Assembly (NCBI RefSeq): GCF_001189915.1
Contig: NZ_LFLS01000013.1
Location: forward strand, 78,839 to 142,838
Origin: Herbaspirillum autotrophicum
GTDB lineage: Bacteria; Pseudomonadota; Gammaproteobacteria; Burkholderiales; Burkholderiaceae_D
Direction of reading: 5' to 3'
Length of the DNA stretch: 64,000 nucleotides
In this document: positions 42,806-52,635 of the stretch, one piece after another
How the letters are laid out: the number at the start of each line of letters is the position of its first letter
Numbering within the stretch: position 1 is the first letter of the stretch
Made by a program: the position numbers and the translations under genes
Notes under the pieces: model-generated
The model's database searches: none
What the model saw: only the letters and a program-made list of their open reading frames with translations
Told to the model about the DNA's origin: nothing

Positions 42806-43588
42806 TCAGGCCAGATGTTCAGCGAAGAAATTGCGCAGTGCCAGCCCGGCACGTTCAACAGTAGGACGGTGATAAAAGAAGCCCGGATTGTTGGCTTCCG
42901 GATCGGTAAACGAATGGCCTGCCTGACCATAGCTGACCAATTGCCAGTCCAGTTTGGCCGCACTCATTTCATCAATGAACGCATTTACTTGCTCGCGCGG
43001 CACCGACGGGTCCTGCACACCGTGCAACACCAGTATCGCACCCTTGATGTGTTGCGCATCTTGCGGTGTCGGTGTTTCCAACGCGCCATGCAGTGACGCG
43101 AAGGCCTGCACCTCAGCACCCGAACGCGCCAGTTCCAGTGCGGCAGTACCGCCGAAACAGAAACCGCAGGCGCCAATCTTGCCGGTCAGCCTGACCTGAT
43201 CCTGCGCCTTGAATGCCGTCAGCACCGCATTCATGCGCTTGCGCAATTCGGCCCGATCTTTCTTCAGTGGCGTAATCGCCGCCATGCCCTCTTCCGGCTT
43301 GACCGGCCGCACATGCTTGCCATAAACGTCAGCTACCAGCAAGGCCCGGCCCGGTCCCACCGCAGTGGCGGCAATTTCCAGCGCTGCCTGGCGGATGCCA
43401 AAGAAATTCGGTACGGCAATCACGCCGGCCACCGGCGCCGTCTCTTGCTTGTTGAACAACAGGACGCTTTCATATTCGACACCGTCCAGTTCGTGACCGA
43501 TCAGGCTCAGCCCCAGATCGGCAGCAGCAATTCCCAATTTGGCGGCAATCGCCGCCGTATCAAAACCATGGTTAGTACGTTGATTCAT
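42806..43588 (-). CDS. Dienelactone hydrolase-family protein
   Basis: A 260-residue alpha/beta hydrolase of the DLH family. The nucleophile is Cys in GFCFGGTAALE (about 143), Asp in LHGVQDPSVP (about 196) and His in GQAGHSFTDPEANN (about 226). DLH opens dienelactone in chlorocatechol breakdown, but most family members have other, unknown substrates. GGAG lies 8 nt before the ATG. A MerR-type dyad promoter facing this gene lies in the spacer, so the divergent MerR gene is its likely regulator. Confidence 0.85.
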   Translation of the reverse strand: MNQRTNHGFDTAAIAAKLGIAAADLGLSLIGHELDGVEYESVLLFNKQETAPVAGVIAVPNFFGIRQAALEIAATAVGPGRALLVADVYGKHVRPVKPEEGMAAITPLKKDRAELRKRMNAVLTAFKAQDQVRLTGKIGACGFCFGGTAALELARSGAEVQAFASLHGALETPTPQDAQHIKGAILVLHGVQDPSVPREQVNAFIDEMSAAKLDWQLVSYGQAGHSFTDPEANNPGFFYHRPTVERAGLALRNFFAEHLA

Positions 43589-43744
43589 GCAATCTTCTCC
43601 AGAGCGAGCTTACGAAATGCGCCATCAGCCGCAACACTGTCAGCCGGCAGGCGAAAGCGCTATCTTTGCATAGCTGCCAAAAATTTGCTGACGCCGGCCC
43701 GATTCAGCGCCGCGCCGTTGGCCGCAAAAAAGTTCATAATGGGC

Positions 43745-43766
43745 CTTGACTTAGAGTGCACTCAAA
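43745..43766. promoter_or_regulatory. MerR-type dyad promoter
   Basis: CTTGACTTAGAGTGCACTCAAA contains the perfect palindrome GAGTGCACTC (43754-43763), typical of MerR-family operators. On the minus strand, TTGAGT (43760-43765) and CATTAT (43736-43741) are separated by 18 bp. That long spacer is characteristic of MerR-activated promoters, and it faces the hydrolase gene. Confidence 0.5.
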
Positions 43767-43783
43767 CCTCCAGACTGGCTGCC

Positions 43784-44266
43784 ATGACCACTTCCCTGAC
43801 GATCCGCCAAGCCGCTGCCGCCACCGGACTGACCGCACATACCTTGCGCTATTACGAACGCATCGGCTTGCTCGATCCGGTGACGCGGCACGACAATCAG
43901 CACCGGCTGTACCGGGAGGAAGACATCCTCTGGATCGGCTTCCTGCTGAAGTTGCGCATGACCGGCTTGCCGGTGCGCGACATGCTGCGTTATGCCGAAT
44001 TGCGCCGGCTGGGCAATTCCCGGGAAAGTGTGTCTGCGCGGAAAGCCTTGCTGGAACAGCATACGCAGACCGTGGAAAAGACGCTCGCCGAATTGCAAAG
44101 CAACCTCAGCATCCTGCATAAGAAAATTGCCATGTACGATGCCATGGAAGCCGAGTTGCCGGCGCCCGTCCTTACTCAACCGCCACCATCCGAGGACGCT
44201 TCCCATGACCACCCCAAGCACAGCAACACCCGCAACAGCAATCGCAACGCGCCGACTGGGCGCTGA
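43784..44266 (+). CDS. MerR-family transcriptional regulator
   Basis: A 160-residue regulator. The N-terminal helix-turn-helix is [26 protein letters not shown] (about 5-30), with [11 protein letters not shown] after it. A dimerisation coiled coil follows (about 85-125). No cysteine cluster for metal sensing is present, so it belongs to the aldehyde/stress-type (AdhR/NmlR-like) subset rather than the metal sensors. The C-terminal tail ([13 protein letters not shown]) is read through the start of the aldo/keto reductase gene, with a 62-bp overlap. ATG at 43784 is chosen by family alignment; the frame is open far upstream. Confidence 0.85.
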   Translation: MTTSLTIRQAAAATGLTAHTLRYYERIGLLDPVTRHDNQHRLYREEDILWIGFLLKLRMTGLPVRDMLRYAELRRLGNSRESVSARKALLEQHTQTVEKTLAELQSNLSILHKKIAMYDAMEAELPAPVLTQPPPSEDASHDHPKHSNTRNSNRNAPTGR

Positions 44267-45230
44267 CGGTCCCACGGTTTCCAGCATCGGTCTGGGCTGC
44301 ATGGGCATGAGCGATTTTTATGCCAATCGCGATGACACCGAATCGCTGGCGACCATCGACCGTGCCTTGGAACTCGGCATCAATTTTCTCGATACGGCCG
44401 ATATCTATGGCCCGTACACCAATGAAGAACTGGTGGCAAAAGCCATCAAAGGCCGGCGCGAGAAATTCTTCATCGCGACCAAATTCGGCATCGTGCGCGA
44501 CACGTCCAATCCACATGCACGCGGCGTCAACGGCTCGCCTGACTACATTCGCAGCGCAGTCGAAGGCAGCCTGAAACGACTCGGCATCGAGACCATCGAT
44601 CTGTATTACCAGCATCGCATCGATCAGCAGACGCCGATCGAAGATTCGGTTGGCGCACTGGCCGATCTGGTGCGTGCCGGCAAGATCCGTCACATCGGTT
44701 TGTCGGAAGCATCGGTCGCCACCATTGAACGGGCGCAGAAGGTGCATCAGATCACCGCCGTCCAAAGTGAATATTCGCTCTGGACGCGCGACCCGGAACA
44801 AGGCGTGCTGGCCACCTGCGAGCGCCTGGGTATCGGCTTCGTCCCCTACAGCCCGCTCGGTCGCGGCTTCCTGACCGGTGCCATCACCCGTCCCGAGCAA
44901 TTCGCCGAAGATGATTACCGGCGTCATTCGCCACGCTTTCAGGGTGAAAATTTTTTCCTGAATCTTGCGCTGGTGGAGAAGGTCAAGGAACTGGCAACGC
45001 GTTATGCCTGCACGCCGTCACAACTGGCACTGGCCTGGGTGCTGGCGCAAGGCGAACATATCGTGCCGATCCCCGGCACCAAGCGCCGGATTTATCTGGA
45101 AGAAAACGCCCAGGCGCCGGCCTTGCGCCTGAGTGCGGCTGATCTGGCGGCACTGACAGCGGTCTTTCCGGCCGGTGTGGCGCGCGGTGACCGGTATACC
45201 AAAGAAGGCATGCAGGTATTGAACGGCTGA
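44205..45230 (+). CDS. Aldo/keto reductase (YakC/AKR13-like)
   Basis: A 341-residue aldo/keto reductase with catalytic Asp/Tyr in DTADIYGPY (about 63-71), Lys in ATKFGIVRD and His in YYQHRIDQQ. The C-terminal cofactor site is [17 protein letters not shown]. It overlaps the MerR gene by 62 bp with GAGG before the ATG, implying coupled expression, and MerR regulators of this type often control such reductases in reactive-carbonyl defence. The substrate is unknown. Confidence 0.87.
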   Translation: MTTPSTATPATAIATRRLGADGPTVSSIGLGCMGMSDFYANRDDTESLATIDRALELGINFLDTADIYGPYTNEELVAKAIKGRREKFFIATKFGIVRDTSNPHARGVNGSPDYIRSAVEGSLKRLGIETIDLYYQHRIDQQTPIEDSVGALADLVRAGKIRHIGLSEASVATIERAQKVHQITAVQSEYSLWTRDPEQGVLATCERLGIGFVPYSPLGRGFLTGAITRPEQFAEDDYRRHSPRFQGENFFLNLALVEKVKELATRYACTPSQLALAWVLAQGEHIVPIPGTKRRIYLEENAQAPALRLSAADLAALTAVFPAGVARGDRYTKEGMQVLNG

Positions 45231-45443
45231 CCAGCGCCGCGATAACAACGTTGTGAGACCGGCAGCGGCTGCAGCCATCGGGTTGTAGTCGTTGCCGGCA
45301 GTAGCATGCGCGCGCCTCAAATAACAACAAGTACCAGGTCGTATTCTTCCATCGCCAAACCCGAAAAATATCGAAATTCATCAATTGCCACTGCAACGTA
45401 AAATCGCTAGCCTGTGCACTCAATCCATGCCGGAGCGCTCGCG

Positions 45444-45824
45444 ATGCACCACTATACTCAACGCATTCTCAACAGCATTACCTTGAGCGCTGCCGCGCTC
45501 GCTACCACGGCTTACGCCGACCAGACCGCAGCTCGCCCCGTCACCGCCAGGGACACGCTCGATGCCGCCAGTGCGGCGATTGCCGAAGCGCATCGCGCCC
45601 CGCACCGGGCGCCGTATACCGCAACCGAGCCGAACCGGCGCGACCTCGCCAACTCGATCAACTCAACGCCGGTTGCCCCGGGCCAGAGCGCACCACCGCC
45701 GCTGCAAAGCACCTTCAGCGAAGGTCCGGCACAAGACGGCAACGCGCCACGCCGGCAATTGATCATTCCGGACAGCGGCGTTGCGGCCCAAAAACTCTAT
45801 TATCTGAATCGTCAGGGAAAATAA
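45444..45824 (+). CDS. Secreted hypothetical protein (126 aa)
   Basis: A 126-residue protein with a signal peptide ending at TAYA-D (about 25). The mature part is hydrophilic, Ala/Pro/Arg-rich and probably disordered (ARPVTARDTLDAASAAIAEA, then NSTPVAPGQSAPPPLQS). It ends RQLIIPDSGVAAQKLYYLNRQ. No family is recognised. An intrinsic terminator follows 65 bp downstream, supporting expression. The spacer 45231-45443 holds nothing else that I can support. Confidence 0.55.
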   Translation: MHHYTQRILNSITLSAAALATTAYADQTAARPVTARDTLDAASAAIAEAHRAPHRAPYTATEPNRRDLANSINSTPVAPGQSAPPPLQSTFSEGPAQDGNAPRRQLIIPDSGVAAQKLYYLNRQGK

Positions 45825-45888
45825 ACGGATCGCCATCAGGCGCCGGCGAAACTGGTTCGCCGAATGACGACCGGGCTTCTGTTGATGC

Positions 45889-45918
45889 CAGAGACAGCAT
45901 TGCGCTGTCTCTGTTTTT
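45889..45918 (+). terminator. Intrinsic terminator after the secreted protein gene
   Basis: CAGAGACAGC (45889-45898) pairs with GCTGTCTCTG (45904-45913) around a 5-nt loop, followed by five T. Confidence 0.85.
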
Positions 45919-45938
45919 ATTGCTGCTGCATTTTTAGC

Positions 45939-47723
45939 TTACTTCTTTTTCATCGGTGGCAAGTCAGTGCAGACACCTTCAAACACTTCTGCCGCCATAC
46001 CGATCGATTCGCCCAGCGTCGGATGCGGGTGAATCGTCTTGCCAATATCGACCGCATCGGCGCCCATCTCGATGGCCAATGCGATTTCACCGATCATGTC
46101 ACCGGCGTGCGTGCCGACGATGCCGCCGCCAACGATACGATGCGTTTCGGCATCGAACAGCAGCTTGGTGAAACCTTCAGAACGGCCATTGGCAACCGCG
46201 CGACCGGAAGCTGCCCACGGGAAGTGGCCCTTCTCCAGCTTGATGCCCTTGGCCTTGGCTTCGTCTTCGGTGATACCGACCCATGCCACTTCCGGATCGG
46301 TGTAAGCCACCGATGGAATGACGCTGGCATCGAAGTGACTTTTTTGACCGGCAGCCGCTTCTGCCGCCACGTGTGCTTCGTGCACCGCCTTGTGCGCCAG
46401 CATCGGTTGCCCGACCAGATCGCCGATGGCGAAGATGTGCGGCACATTGGTGCGCATCTGGCTGTCGACCGGAATGAAACCGCGATCCGTCACCGTCACG
46501 CCGGCCTTGTCGGCAGCAATCTTCTTGCCGTTCGGACTGCGGCCGACTGCCACCAGCACCAGATCGTAGACCTGCGGTTCCGGCGCCTTGGCACCGGCTT
46601 CCGCCGCTTCGAAGGTAACCTTGATGCCTTCTTTCAATGCGTCAACACCGACCGTCTTGGTCTTGAGCATGACGTTGTCGAAACGCTTTTCATTGAACTT
46701 CTGCCAGACCTTGACCATATCGCGGTCCGCACCTTGCATCAGGCCATCCATCATTTCAACCACATCGATGCGGGCACCGAGGGTGGAATAGACCGTTGCC
46801 ATTTCCAGGCCGATGATGCCGCCGCCGATGACCAGCATGCGCTTCGGCACCTGACGCAATTCCAGCGCGCCGGTCGAGTCGACGATGCGCGGATCCTGCG
46901 GAACAAACGGCAGGTTGACCACGGATGAACCGGCGGCAATGATGGCTTGCTTGAACTTGACCGTCTTCTTGCTGCCGTCAGCAGCAGTGACTTCAATGTG
47001 ATGGGCGCCCACGAACTGGCCCAGGCCCTGCACCACGTTGACCTTGCGTGCCTTGGCCATGCTGGCCAGACCACCGGTCATGGTGCTGATGACTTTTTCC
47101 TTGTAGGCGCGCAGCTTGTCGATATCGATTTGCGGCTTGCCGAAAGTGACGCCGTGCGATGCCATGGCGGCCGCTTCATCAATTACCGCAGCCACGTGCA
47201 GCAGGGCCTTGGATGGAATGCAACCGACATTCAGGCAAACCCCGCCCAGCGTCGAATAACGTTCGACCAGCACCGTCGTCAGGCCCAGATCGGCGGCGCG
47301 GAACGCTGCCGAATAACCGCCGGGACCAGCGCCCAGTACCATCATGTCACATTCGATGTCGGCATTGCCGGCAAAGCTGGCCGCCGTGGGCGCAGCTACC
47401 GGCGCCGCAGCAGCGGCAGGTGCAGCGACGGCCGGAGCTGCCGCAGGCGCAGGGGTCGCAGCCGCGGATGCAGGCGCAGCGGCGCCGCTGGCTTCCACCG
47501 TCAACAACACGGAACCTTCGGCAATCTTGTCGCCGACCTTGACCTTCAATTCCTTGACGACACCGGCCTGGCTCGATGGAATTTCCATGCTGGCCTTGTC
47601 GGACTCGACTGTGATCAACGATTGATCGACCTTGATGGTGTCGCCAACCTTGACCATCAATTCAATCACTTCCACTTCTTTGAAATCGCCGATATCGGGG
47701 ACTTTGACTTCGATCAGACTCAT
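45939..47723 (-). CDS. lpdA: Dihydrolipoyl dehydrogenase (E3) with N-terminal lipoyl domain
   Basis: A 594-residue E3 component of pyruvate dehydrogenase. Residues 1-75 form a lipoyl domain with the lipoylated Lys in [12 protein letters not shown] (about 44). An Ala/Pro linker follows (about 80-115), then the flavoprotein. That part has the FAD motif [13 protein letters not shown], redox cysteines in [28 protein letters not shown], and the catalytic His in IHPHPTLGE. The fused lipoyl domain is a known form in beta-proteobacteria and Neisseria. Last gene of the operon, 101 bp after aceF. Confidence 0.93.
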   Translation of the reverse strand: MSLIEVKVPDIGDFKEVEVIELMVKVGDTIKVDQSLITVESDKASMEIPSSQAGVVKELKVKVGDKIAEGSVLLTVEASGAAAPASAAATPAPAAAPAVAAPAAAAAPVAAPTAASFAGNADIECDMMVLGAGPGGYSAAFRAADLGLTTVLVERYSTLGGVCLNVGCIPSKALLHVAAVIDEAAAMASHGVTFGKPQIDIDKLRAYKEKVISTMTGGLASMAKARKVNVVQGLGQFVGAHHIEVTAADGSKKTVKFKQAIIAAGSSVVNLPFVPQDPRIVDSTGALELRQVPKRMLVIGGGIIGLEMATVYSTLGARIDVVEMMDGLMQGADRDMVKVWQKFNEKRFDNVMLKTKTVGVDALKEGIKVTFEAAEAGAKAPEPQVYDLVLVAVGRSPNGKKIAADKAGVTVTDRGFIPVDSQMRTNVPHIFAIGDLVGQPMLAHKAVHEAHVAAEAAAGQKSHFDASVIPSVAYTDPEVAWVGITEDEAKAKGIKLEKGHFPWAASGRAVANGRSEGFTKLLFDAETHRIVGGGIVGTHAGDMIGEIALAIEMGADAVDIGKTIHPHPTLGESIGMAAEVFEGVCTDLPPMKKK

Positions 47724-47769
47724 GACTTCTCCGTCTCTATTCTGTAATTCGATTCTGATGGTGAGCGCA

Positions 47770-47818
47770 GCGCTGCCTCACCGGTCACCGCCAGACGGCA
47801 GCATCGGCGAGGCAGCGC
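47770..47818. repeat. Inverted repeat between aceF and lpdA
   Basis: GCGCTGCCTC (47770-47779) and GAGGCAGCGC (47809-47818) are perfect complements across 29 nt in the aceF-lpdA spacer. It has no T run and may be an mRNA processing or stabilising stem. Confidence 0.6.
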
Positions 47819-47824
47819 CGGCGA

Positions 47825-49480
47825 TTACAGCAGGGTCTTGCGCAGGTCGCCCAGAACTTCCGCCAGATAGGCCGAGAAGCGGGCACCCATGGCGCCATCG
47901 ACCACACGGTGATCATAGGACAGCGAAGTCGGCAGAATCAGGCGCGGCACGAATTGCTTGCCGTCCCATACCGGCTTGATGGCCGACTTGGACAAACCAA
48001 GGATAGCCACTTCCGGCGCATTGATGATCGGCGTAAATGCCGTACCGCCAATGCCACCCAGCGACGAAATGGTGAAAGTCGCGCCTTGCATGTCGGCCGG
48101 CTTGAGCTTGCCGTCACGCGCTTGCGCCGACAGATCACCCATTTCCTGAGCAATCTGGCCGATGCTCTTTTGATCAGCATTCTTGATCACCGGCACCACC
48201 AGACCATTCGGCGTATCAGCGGCAAAACCGATGTTGTAGTACTGCTTCAGAATCAGGTTTTCGCCATTGGCGTCGAGCGAAGAGTTGAACGCCGGGAATT
48301 TCTTCAGGGCGGCGACACTGGCCTTGATCACGAATGCCAGCATGGTCAGCTTGACCGGCGACTTGGCCTTGGCATACGCATCATTGGAGGTCTTGCGGAA
48401 TTCTTCCAGCTCGGTCACGTCGGCTTCATCGAATTGCGTGACGTGCGGAATCATGACCCAGTTGCGATGCAGGTTCGGACCGCTGATTTTCTTGATGCGC
48501 GACAACGGCAACAATTCGGTCGGACCGAACTTGCTGAAGTCCAGCGATGGCCATGGCAACAGGCTCAGGCCGACGCCGCTGCCATTCTTGGCGGGTGCGG
48601 CGGCGCCGCTGGTACCGGCCAGTGCAGCCTTGACGAATTTTTGAATGTCTTCCTGCAGGATGCGACCCTTGGGTCCGGAACCGGTCACCCGGGTCAGATC
48701 GACACCGAGTTCACGCGCATACTTGCGTACCGATGGCGAGGCATGCGACTTGCTGTTGCCTGCCGGTTCTGGCGATGCCGGTACCGATGCCACGGCAGCA
48801 GCCGGTGCTGCGGCAGCCTGTGCCGGTGCGGGCGCAGGCGCTGCCGGAGCAGCAGATGCCGGTGCCGGTGCTGCGGCTGCCGGAGCCGCGCCGCTGGCTT
48901 CGATCACCGCGACCAGTGAACCCTTGGCGACCTTGTCGCCGACCTTGACCTTCAGTTCCTTGATGACGCCGGCATGGCTCGATGGAATTTCCATGCTGGC
49001 CTTGTCCGATTCAACCGTCAGCAACGACTGTTCAACCTTGACCGTATCACCGACCTTGACCATCAGCTCGATCACTTCGACTTCGGCGAAATCACCGATA
49101 TCGGGGACCAGAATATCTTGCAGACCACCGCCGGCAGCAGGTGCTGCTGCGGGTGCCGCAGCAGCGGCAGGCGCTGGTGCTGCGGCAGCAGGTGCGGCCG
49201 GCGCGGCGGCCGCCGCAGCAGCAGGCGCACTGGCGGCAGCGCCGTCGGCTTCCACGATCACCACGACCGAGCCTTCAGCAACCTTGTCGCCGATCTTGAC
49301 CTTGATTTCCTTGACCACGCCAGCCTGGCTGGATGGAATTTCCATGCTGGCCTTGTCGGATTCGACCGTCAGCAATGATTGTTCGACTTTGATGGTGTCG
49401 CCGACCTTGACCAAAACTTCAATGACTTCAACTTCTTTGAAATCGCCAATATCCGGTACCTTGACTTCGATTTGACTCAT
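47825..49480 (-). CDS. aceF: Pyruvate dehydrogenase E2, dihydrolipoamide acetyltransferase
   Basis: A 551-residue E2 with two lipoyl domains (about 1-75 and 115-190, each with [12 protein letters not shown]). Long Ala/Pro linkers separate them. A peripheral-subunit-binding domain follows (ASPSVRKYARELGVDLTRV, about 251-269), then the acetyltransferase domain with catalytic His/Asp in YDHRVVDGAMGARF near the end. It transfers acetyl groups from E1 to CoA and forms the complex core. It lies 129 bp after aceE, with a long hairpin in the spacer. Confidence 0.94.
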   Translation of the reverse strand: MSQIEVKVPDIGDFKEVEVIEVLVKVGDTIKVEQSLLTVESDKASMEIPSSQAGVVKEIKVKIGDKVAEGSVVVIVEADGAAASAPAAAAAAAPAAPAAAAPAPAAAAAPAAAPAAGGGLQDILVPDIGDFAEVEVIELMVKVGDTVKVEQSLLTVESDKASMEIPSSHAGVIKELKVKVGDKVAKGSLVAVIEASGAAPAAAAPAPASAAPAAPAPAPAQAAAAPAAAVASVPASPEPAGNSKSHASPSVRKYARELGVDLTRVTGSGPKGRILQEDIQKFVKAALAGTSGAAAPAKNGSGVGLSLLPWPSLDFSKFGPTELLPLSRIKKISGPNLHRNWVMIPHVTQFDEADVTELEEFRKTSNDAYAKAKSPVKLTMLAFVIKASVAALKKFPAFNSSLDANGENLILKQYYNIGFAADTPNGLVVPVIKNADQKSIGQIAQEMGDLSAQARDGKLKPADMQGATFTISSLGGIGGTAFTPIINAPEVAILGLSKSAIKPVWDGKQFVPRLILPTSLSYDHRVVDGAMGARFSAYLAEVLGDLRKTLL

Positions 49481-49540
49481 CTCTTGCGCTCCGTTTGTTC
49501 TGGTTCCAATGCACGATTGGAGTGTTGTGTCCGCTCACAT

Positions 49541-49584
49541 CAAGACGGCTTGCAGACATTAGTATGTCATGACAAGCCGTCTTG
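49541..49584. repeat. Long two-part hairpin between aceE and aceF
   Basis: CAAGACGGCTTG (49541-49552) pairs perfectly with CAAGCCGTCTTG (49573-49584), and GACAT (49555-49559) with ATGTC (49564-49568) inside it. There is no T run on the transcript strand. It probably acts as an mRNA stabilising or processing element. Confidence 0.75.
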
Positions 49585-49609
49585 CTGATCGTTCGAGCTT
49601 CAGGTTTTT

Positions 49610-52306
49610 TTACTGAGTAACCGGATTTGGTTTCTCTGGGTTAATACCGTACTTGGCAATCGCCTCTGCCACCACCGATGGCTTGATCTTGCCTTCGTCG
49701 GCCAGCGACTTCAACGCCGCCACCGTTACATAGTAACGATTGACTTCGAAGAACTCGCGCAGCTTGGCGCGGGTGTCGGAGCGTCCGTAACCGTCGGTGC
49801 CCAGCACTTTGTAAGAGCGGCCCTTCGGTACGAAGGCGCGGACTTGCTCCGCATAGGTGCGCATGTAATCGGTCGAGACGATGACCGGGCCATCGGTCGG
49901 CGCCAGACAATCGGCGAAATGGGACGTGCGCGGCTTGTCACCCGGGTGCAGCATGTTCCAGCGTTCCACATCCTGACCTTCGCGCGCCAGCAGCGTGAAC
50001 GACGGTGCCGACCAGACATCGGCATCCACTTTCCAGTCATCGCGCAGCAAATCGGCAGCGGCAATCACTTCGCGCAGAATCGTGCCGGAACCCATCAGTT
50101 GCACGCGCAGCTTGTTGCCCTTGCCGCCTTCGTTCAACAGATACAGGCCCTTGATGATGCCCTCTTCCTGACCCGCCCTGATACCCGGATGGCTGTAGTT
50201 CTCGTTCATCACGGTGATGTAATAGAACACATCTTCCTGATTTCCGACCATGCGGCGCAGGCCGTCGTGCATGATCACCGCGACTTCGTGAGCGAAGGTC
50301 GGATCGTATGGCACGCAGTTCGGGATGGTCGATGCCAGCACATGGCTGTGGCCGTCTTCGTGTTGCAAACCTTCGCCGTTGAGCGTGGTGCGACCGGCGG
50401 TGCCGCCGATCAGGAAGCCGCGTGCGCGCATGTCGCCCGCTGCCCAGACCAGATCGCCGACGCGCTGCAGACCGAACATCGAGTAATACGTGAAGAACGG
50501 AATCATGATGCGGTTGTTGGTCGAGTACGAGGTCGCCGCAGCGATCCAGGAGCTCATGCCGCCCGCTTCATTGATGCCTTCCTGCAAAATCTGGCCGGCC
50601 TTGTCTTCGCGGTAGTACATCACCTGATCTTTGTCGACCGGCTCATACAACTGACCGACCTGGCTGAAAATACCGATCTGGCGGAACAGGCCTTCCATAC
50701 CAAAGGTACGCGATTCATCGACCATGATCGGCACCACGCGCTGACCCAGATTCGGATCGCGCAGCAGTGCTGTCAACACGCGCGAATAAGCAGCGGTAGT
50801 GGAAATTTCGCGGCCTTCGGCGGTTGGTTCCAGCATGGCCTGAAATGCAGACAATTCCGGCACCGGCAGCTTTTCGTCAGCTTGCGGACGGCGTTGCGGC
50901 AGGTAGCCGCCCAAGGCCTTGCGGCGCTCGTGCAGGTATTGCATTTCCGGAGTGTCGGCGGATGGCTTGAAGAACGGAATCTCTGCCAGCTTGTCATCCG
51001 GAATCGGCAACTGGAAGCGGTCGCGCATGGCCTTGATGGCTTCGTCGTCCAGCTTCTTGGTGTTGTGTGCCGTATTGCGCGCTTCGCCGGACTTGCCGAA
51101 ACCATAGCCCTTGATGGACTTGGCCAGGATCACGGTCGGCTGGTCCTTGCTGTCCTGCGCCACCTTGAATGCGGCGTAAATCTTGTGCGGATCATGACCG
51201 CCACGGGTCAGGCGCCAGATATCGTCGTCCGACATCTTGCTGACCATCTCCAGCAGCTTCGGATGCTTGCCGAAGAAGTGCTTGCGCACGAACGCACCAT
51301 CCTTGGCCTTGTAGTTCTGATATTCGCCGTCGACGGTTTCCATCATCACTTTTTGCAGGATGCCTTCTTTGTCCTTGGCCAGCAGCTCGTCCCAGCCGCT
51401 GCCCCAGATGACCTTGACGACATTCCAGCCGGCGCCGCGGAAATCGGATTCCAGCTCTTGAATGATCTTGCCGTTGCCGCGCACCGGACCATCCAGGCGT
51501 TGCAGGTTACAGTTGACCACGATCACCAGATTGTTCAGCTTTTCACGGCCGGCCATCCCGATGGCACCCATCGATTCCGGCTCGTCCATTTCACCGTCGC
51601 CGCAGAACGCCCATACTTTGCGGTTGTCGGTCTTGGCGATGCCGCGTGCGTGCAGATACTTGAGGAAACGCGCCTGATAGATCGCCATCAGCGGACCCAG
51701 ACCCATCGATACCGTCGGGAACTGCCAGAATTCAGGCATCAGCTTCGGATGCGGATAGGACGACAGACCATGACCGTCGGCTTCGCGACGGAAATGCAGC
51801 AATTGATCTTCGCTCAGACGACCTTCAAGGAATGCACGGGCATACACGCCCGGCGAGGAGTGACCCTGGATGTACAGCAGATCGCCGCCATGTTCTTCGG
51901 TCGGGGCATGCCAGAAATGGTTGAAGCCGATACCCAGCATGTTGGCCAGCGAGGCAAAGCTGGACAAGTGACCGCCCAGATCGCCGTCGACCCGGTTGGC
52001 CTTGACCACCATGGCCATCGCGTTCCAGCGCATCCATGAACGCAGGCGTTCTTCGTATTCGAGGTTGCCCGGGCAGTGTTCGCCCTGATCGGCAGGAATT
52101 GTATTGACGTAAGCGGTATTGCTGGAAAACGGGATATGCGCACCACGGCGGCGGGCCAGATCGACCATGCGCTCCATCAGGTAATGTGCACGTTCCGGGC
52201 CTTCAGCCTCAATCACTGCTTCGAGGGCATCAAGCCACTCTTGCGTTTCAATCGCGTCGGGATCGTTAGCGGCTTGCGCCAGGATTTGGTCGATTTGGGC
52301 TGACAT
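49610..52306 (-). CDS. aceE: Pyruvate dehydrogenase E1 component (homodimeric)
   Basis: An 898-residue thiamine-diphosphate enzyme decarboxylating pyruvate and acetylating E2. The ThDP motif runs from GDGEMDEPES (about 232-241) to NCNLQRLDGPVRGN (about 258-271). FSSNTAYVNTIP and HEDGHSHVLASTIPNC are typical. The length is close to E. coli AceE (887). ATG at 52306 has AGGAG at 7 nt; the upstream extension is rejected. It heads the aceE-aceF-lpd operon, with a near-consensus promoter about 100 bp upstream. Confidence 0.95.
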   Translation of the reverse strand: MSAQIDQILAQAANDPDAIETQEWLDALEAVIEAEGPERAHYLMERMVDLARRRGAHIPFSSNTAYVNTIPADQGEHCPGNLEYEERLRSWMRWNAMAMVVKANRVDGDLGGHLSSFASLANMLGIGFNHFWHAPTEEHGGDLLYIQGHSSPGVYARAFLEGRLSEDQLLHFRREADGHGLSSYPHPKLMPEFWQFPTVSMGLGPLMAIYQARFLKYLHARGIAKTDNRKVWAFCGDGEMDEPESMGAIGMAGREKLNNLVIVVNCNLQRLDGPVRGNGKIIQELESDFRGAGWNVVKVIWGSGWDELLAKDKEGILQKVMMETVDGEYQNYKAKDGAFVRKHFFGKHPKLLEMVSKMSDDDIWRLTRGGHDPHKIYAAFKVAQDSKDQPTVILAKSIKGYGFGKSGEARNTAHNTKKLDDEAIKAMRDRFQLPIPDDKLAEIPFFKPSADTPEMQYLHERRKALGGYLPQRRPQADEKLPVPELSAFQAMLEPTAEGREISTTAAYSRVLTALLRDPNLGQRVVPIMVDESRTFGMEGLFRQIGIFSQVGQLYEPVDKDQVMYYREDKAGQILQEGINEAGGMSSWIAAATSYSTNNRIMIPFFTYYSMFGLQRVGDLVWAAGDMRARGFLIGGTAGRTTLNGEGLQHEDGHSHVLASTIPNCVPYDPTFAHEVAVIMHDGLRRMVGNQEDVFYYITVMNENYSHPGIRAGQEEGIIKGLYLLNEGGKGNKLRVQLMGSGTILREVIAAADLLRDDWKVDADVWSAPSFTLLAREGQDVERWNMLHPGDKPRTSHFADCLAPTDGPVIVSTDYMRTYAEQVRAFVPKGRSYKVLGTDGYGRSDTRAKLREFFEVNRYYVTVAALKSLADEGKIKPSVVAEAIAKYGINPEKPNPVTQ

Positions 52307-52406
52307 TGTATGTCTCCTGAGTTTATGAGGGATGCGGGGTGTGGCCGCATCGTTACGCATTCGTTTTATCCATTACTGTACGGTCTTCTTGCCGTGTGGA
52401 CGAGGC

Positions 52407-52435
52407 ATTTTAGCAGGTGTTTTTTAGATTTTCAA
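52407..52435 (-). promoter_or_regulatory. Sigma-70 promoter of the pyruvate dehydrogenase operon
   Basis: On the minus strand, TTGAAA (52430-52435) and TAAAAT (52407-52412) are separated by 17 bp. The expected start at about 52400 gives a 5' leader of about 94 nt. No PdhR-type TTGGT-N3-ACCAA site is seen in the 329-bp spacer 52307-52635. Confidence 0.7.
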
Positions 52436-52635
52436 ATAGCGATACGCATTTTCACATTATGAAATTTTGCTGCGAAGCCGCATAAACACACACTCTTGAG
52501 GTATGCCATTTTTGCGAATTCGAGTAAAAATGGGTAAAAAATGCACTGGTTGCACTGCACAGAAAGGCCCTCGAACGGTGTTGTAAAGCGTATTTATTTA
52601 TCAGTTCAACAACAATCAAAGCCTACCTGAAAGTC

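Noticed and set aside
43313..43783. 157-codon upstream extension of the MerR gene
   Set aside because: It overlaps the divergent hydrolase gene and the dyad promoter; the MerR helix-turn-helix begins at residue 5 of the 43784 start.
52307..52635. PdhR-type operator before the pyruvate dehydrogenase operon
   Set aside because: No TTGGT-N3-ACCAA palindrome could be found in this spacer, and the regulators in the window are far away.
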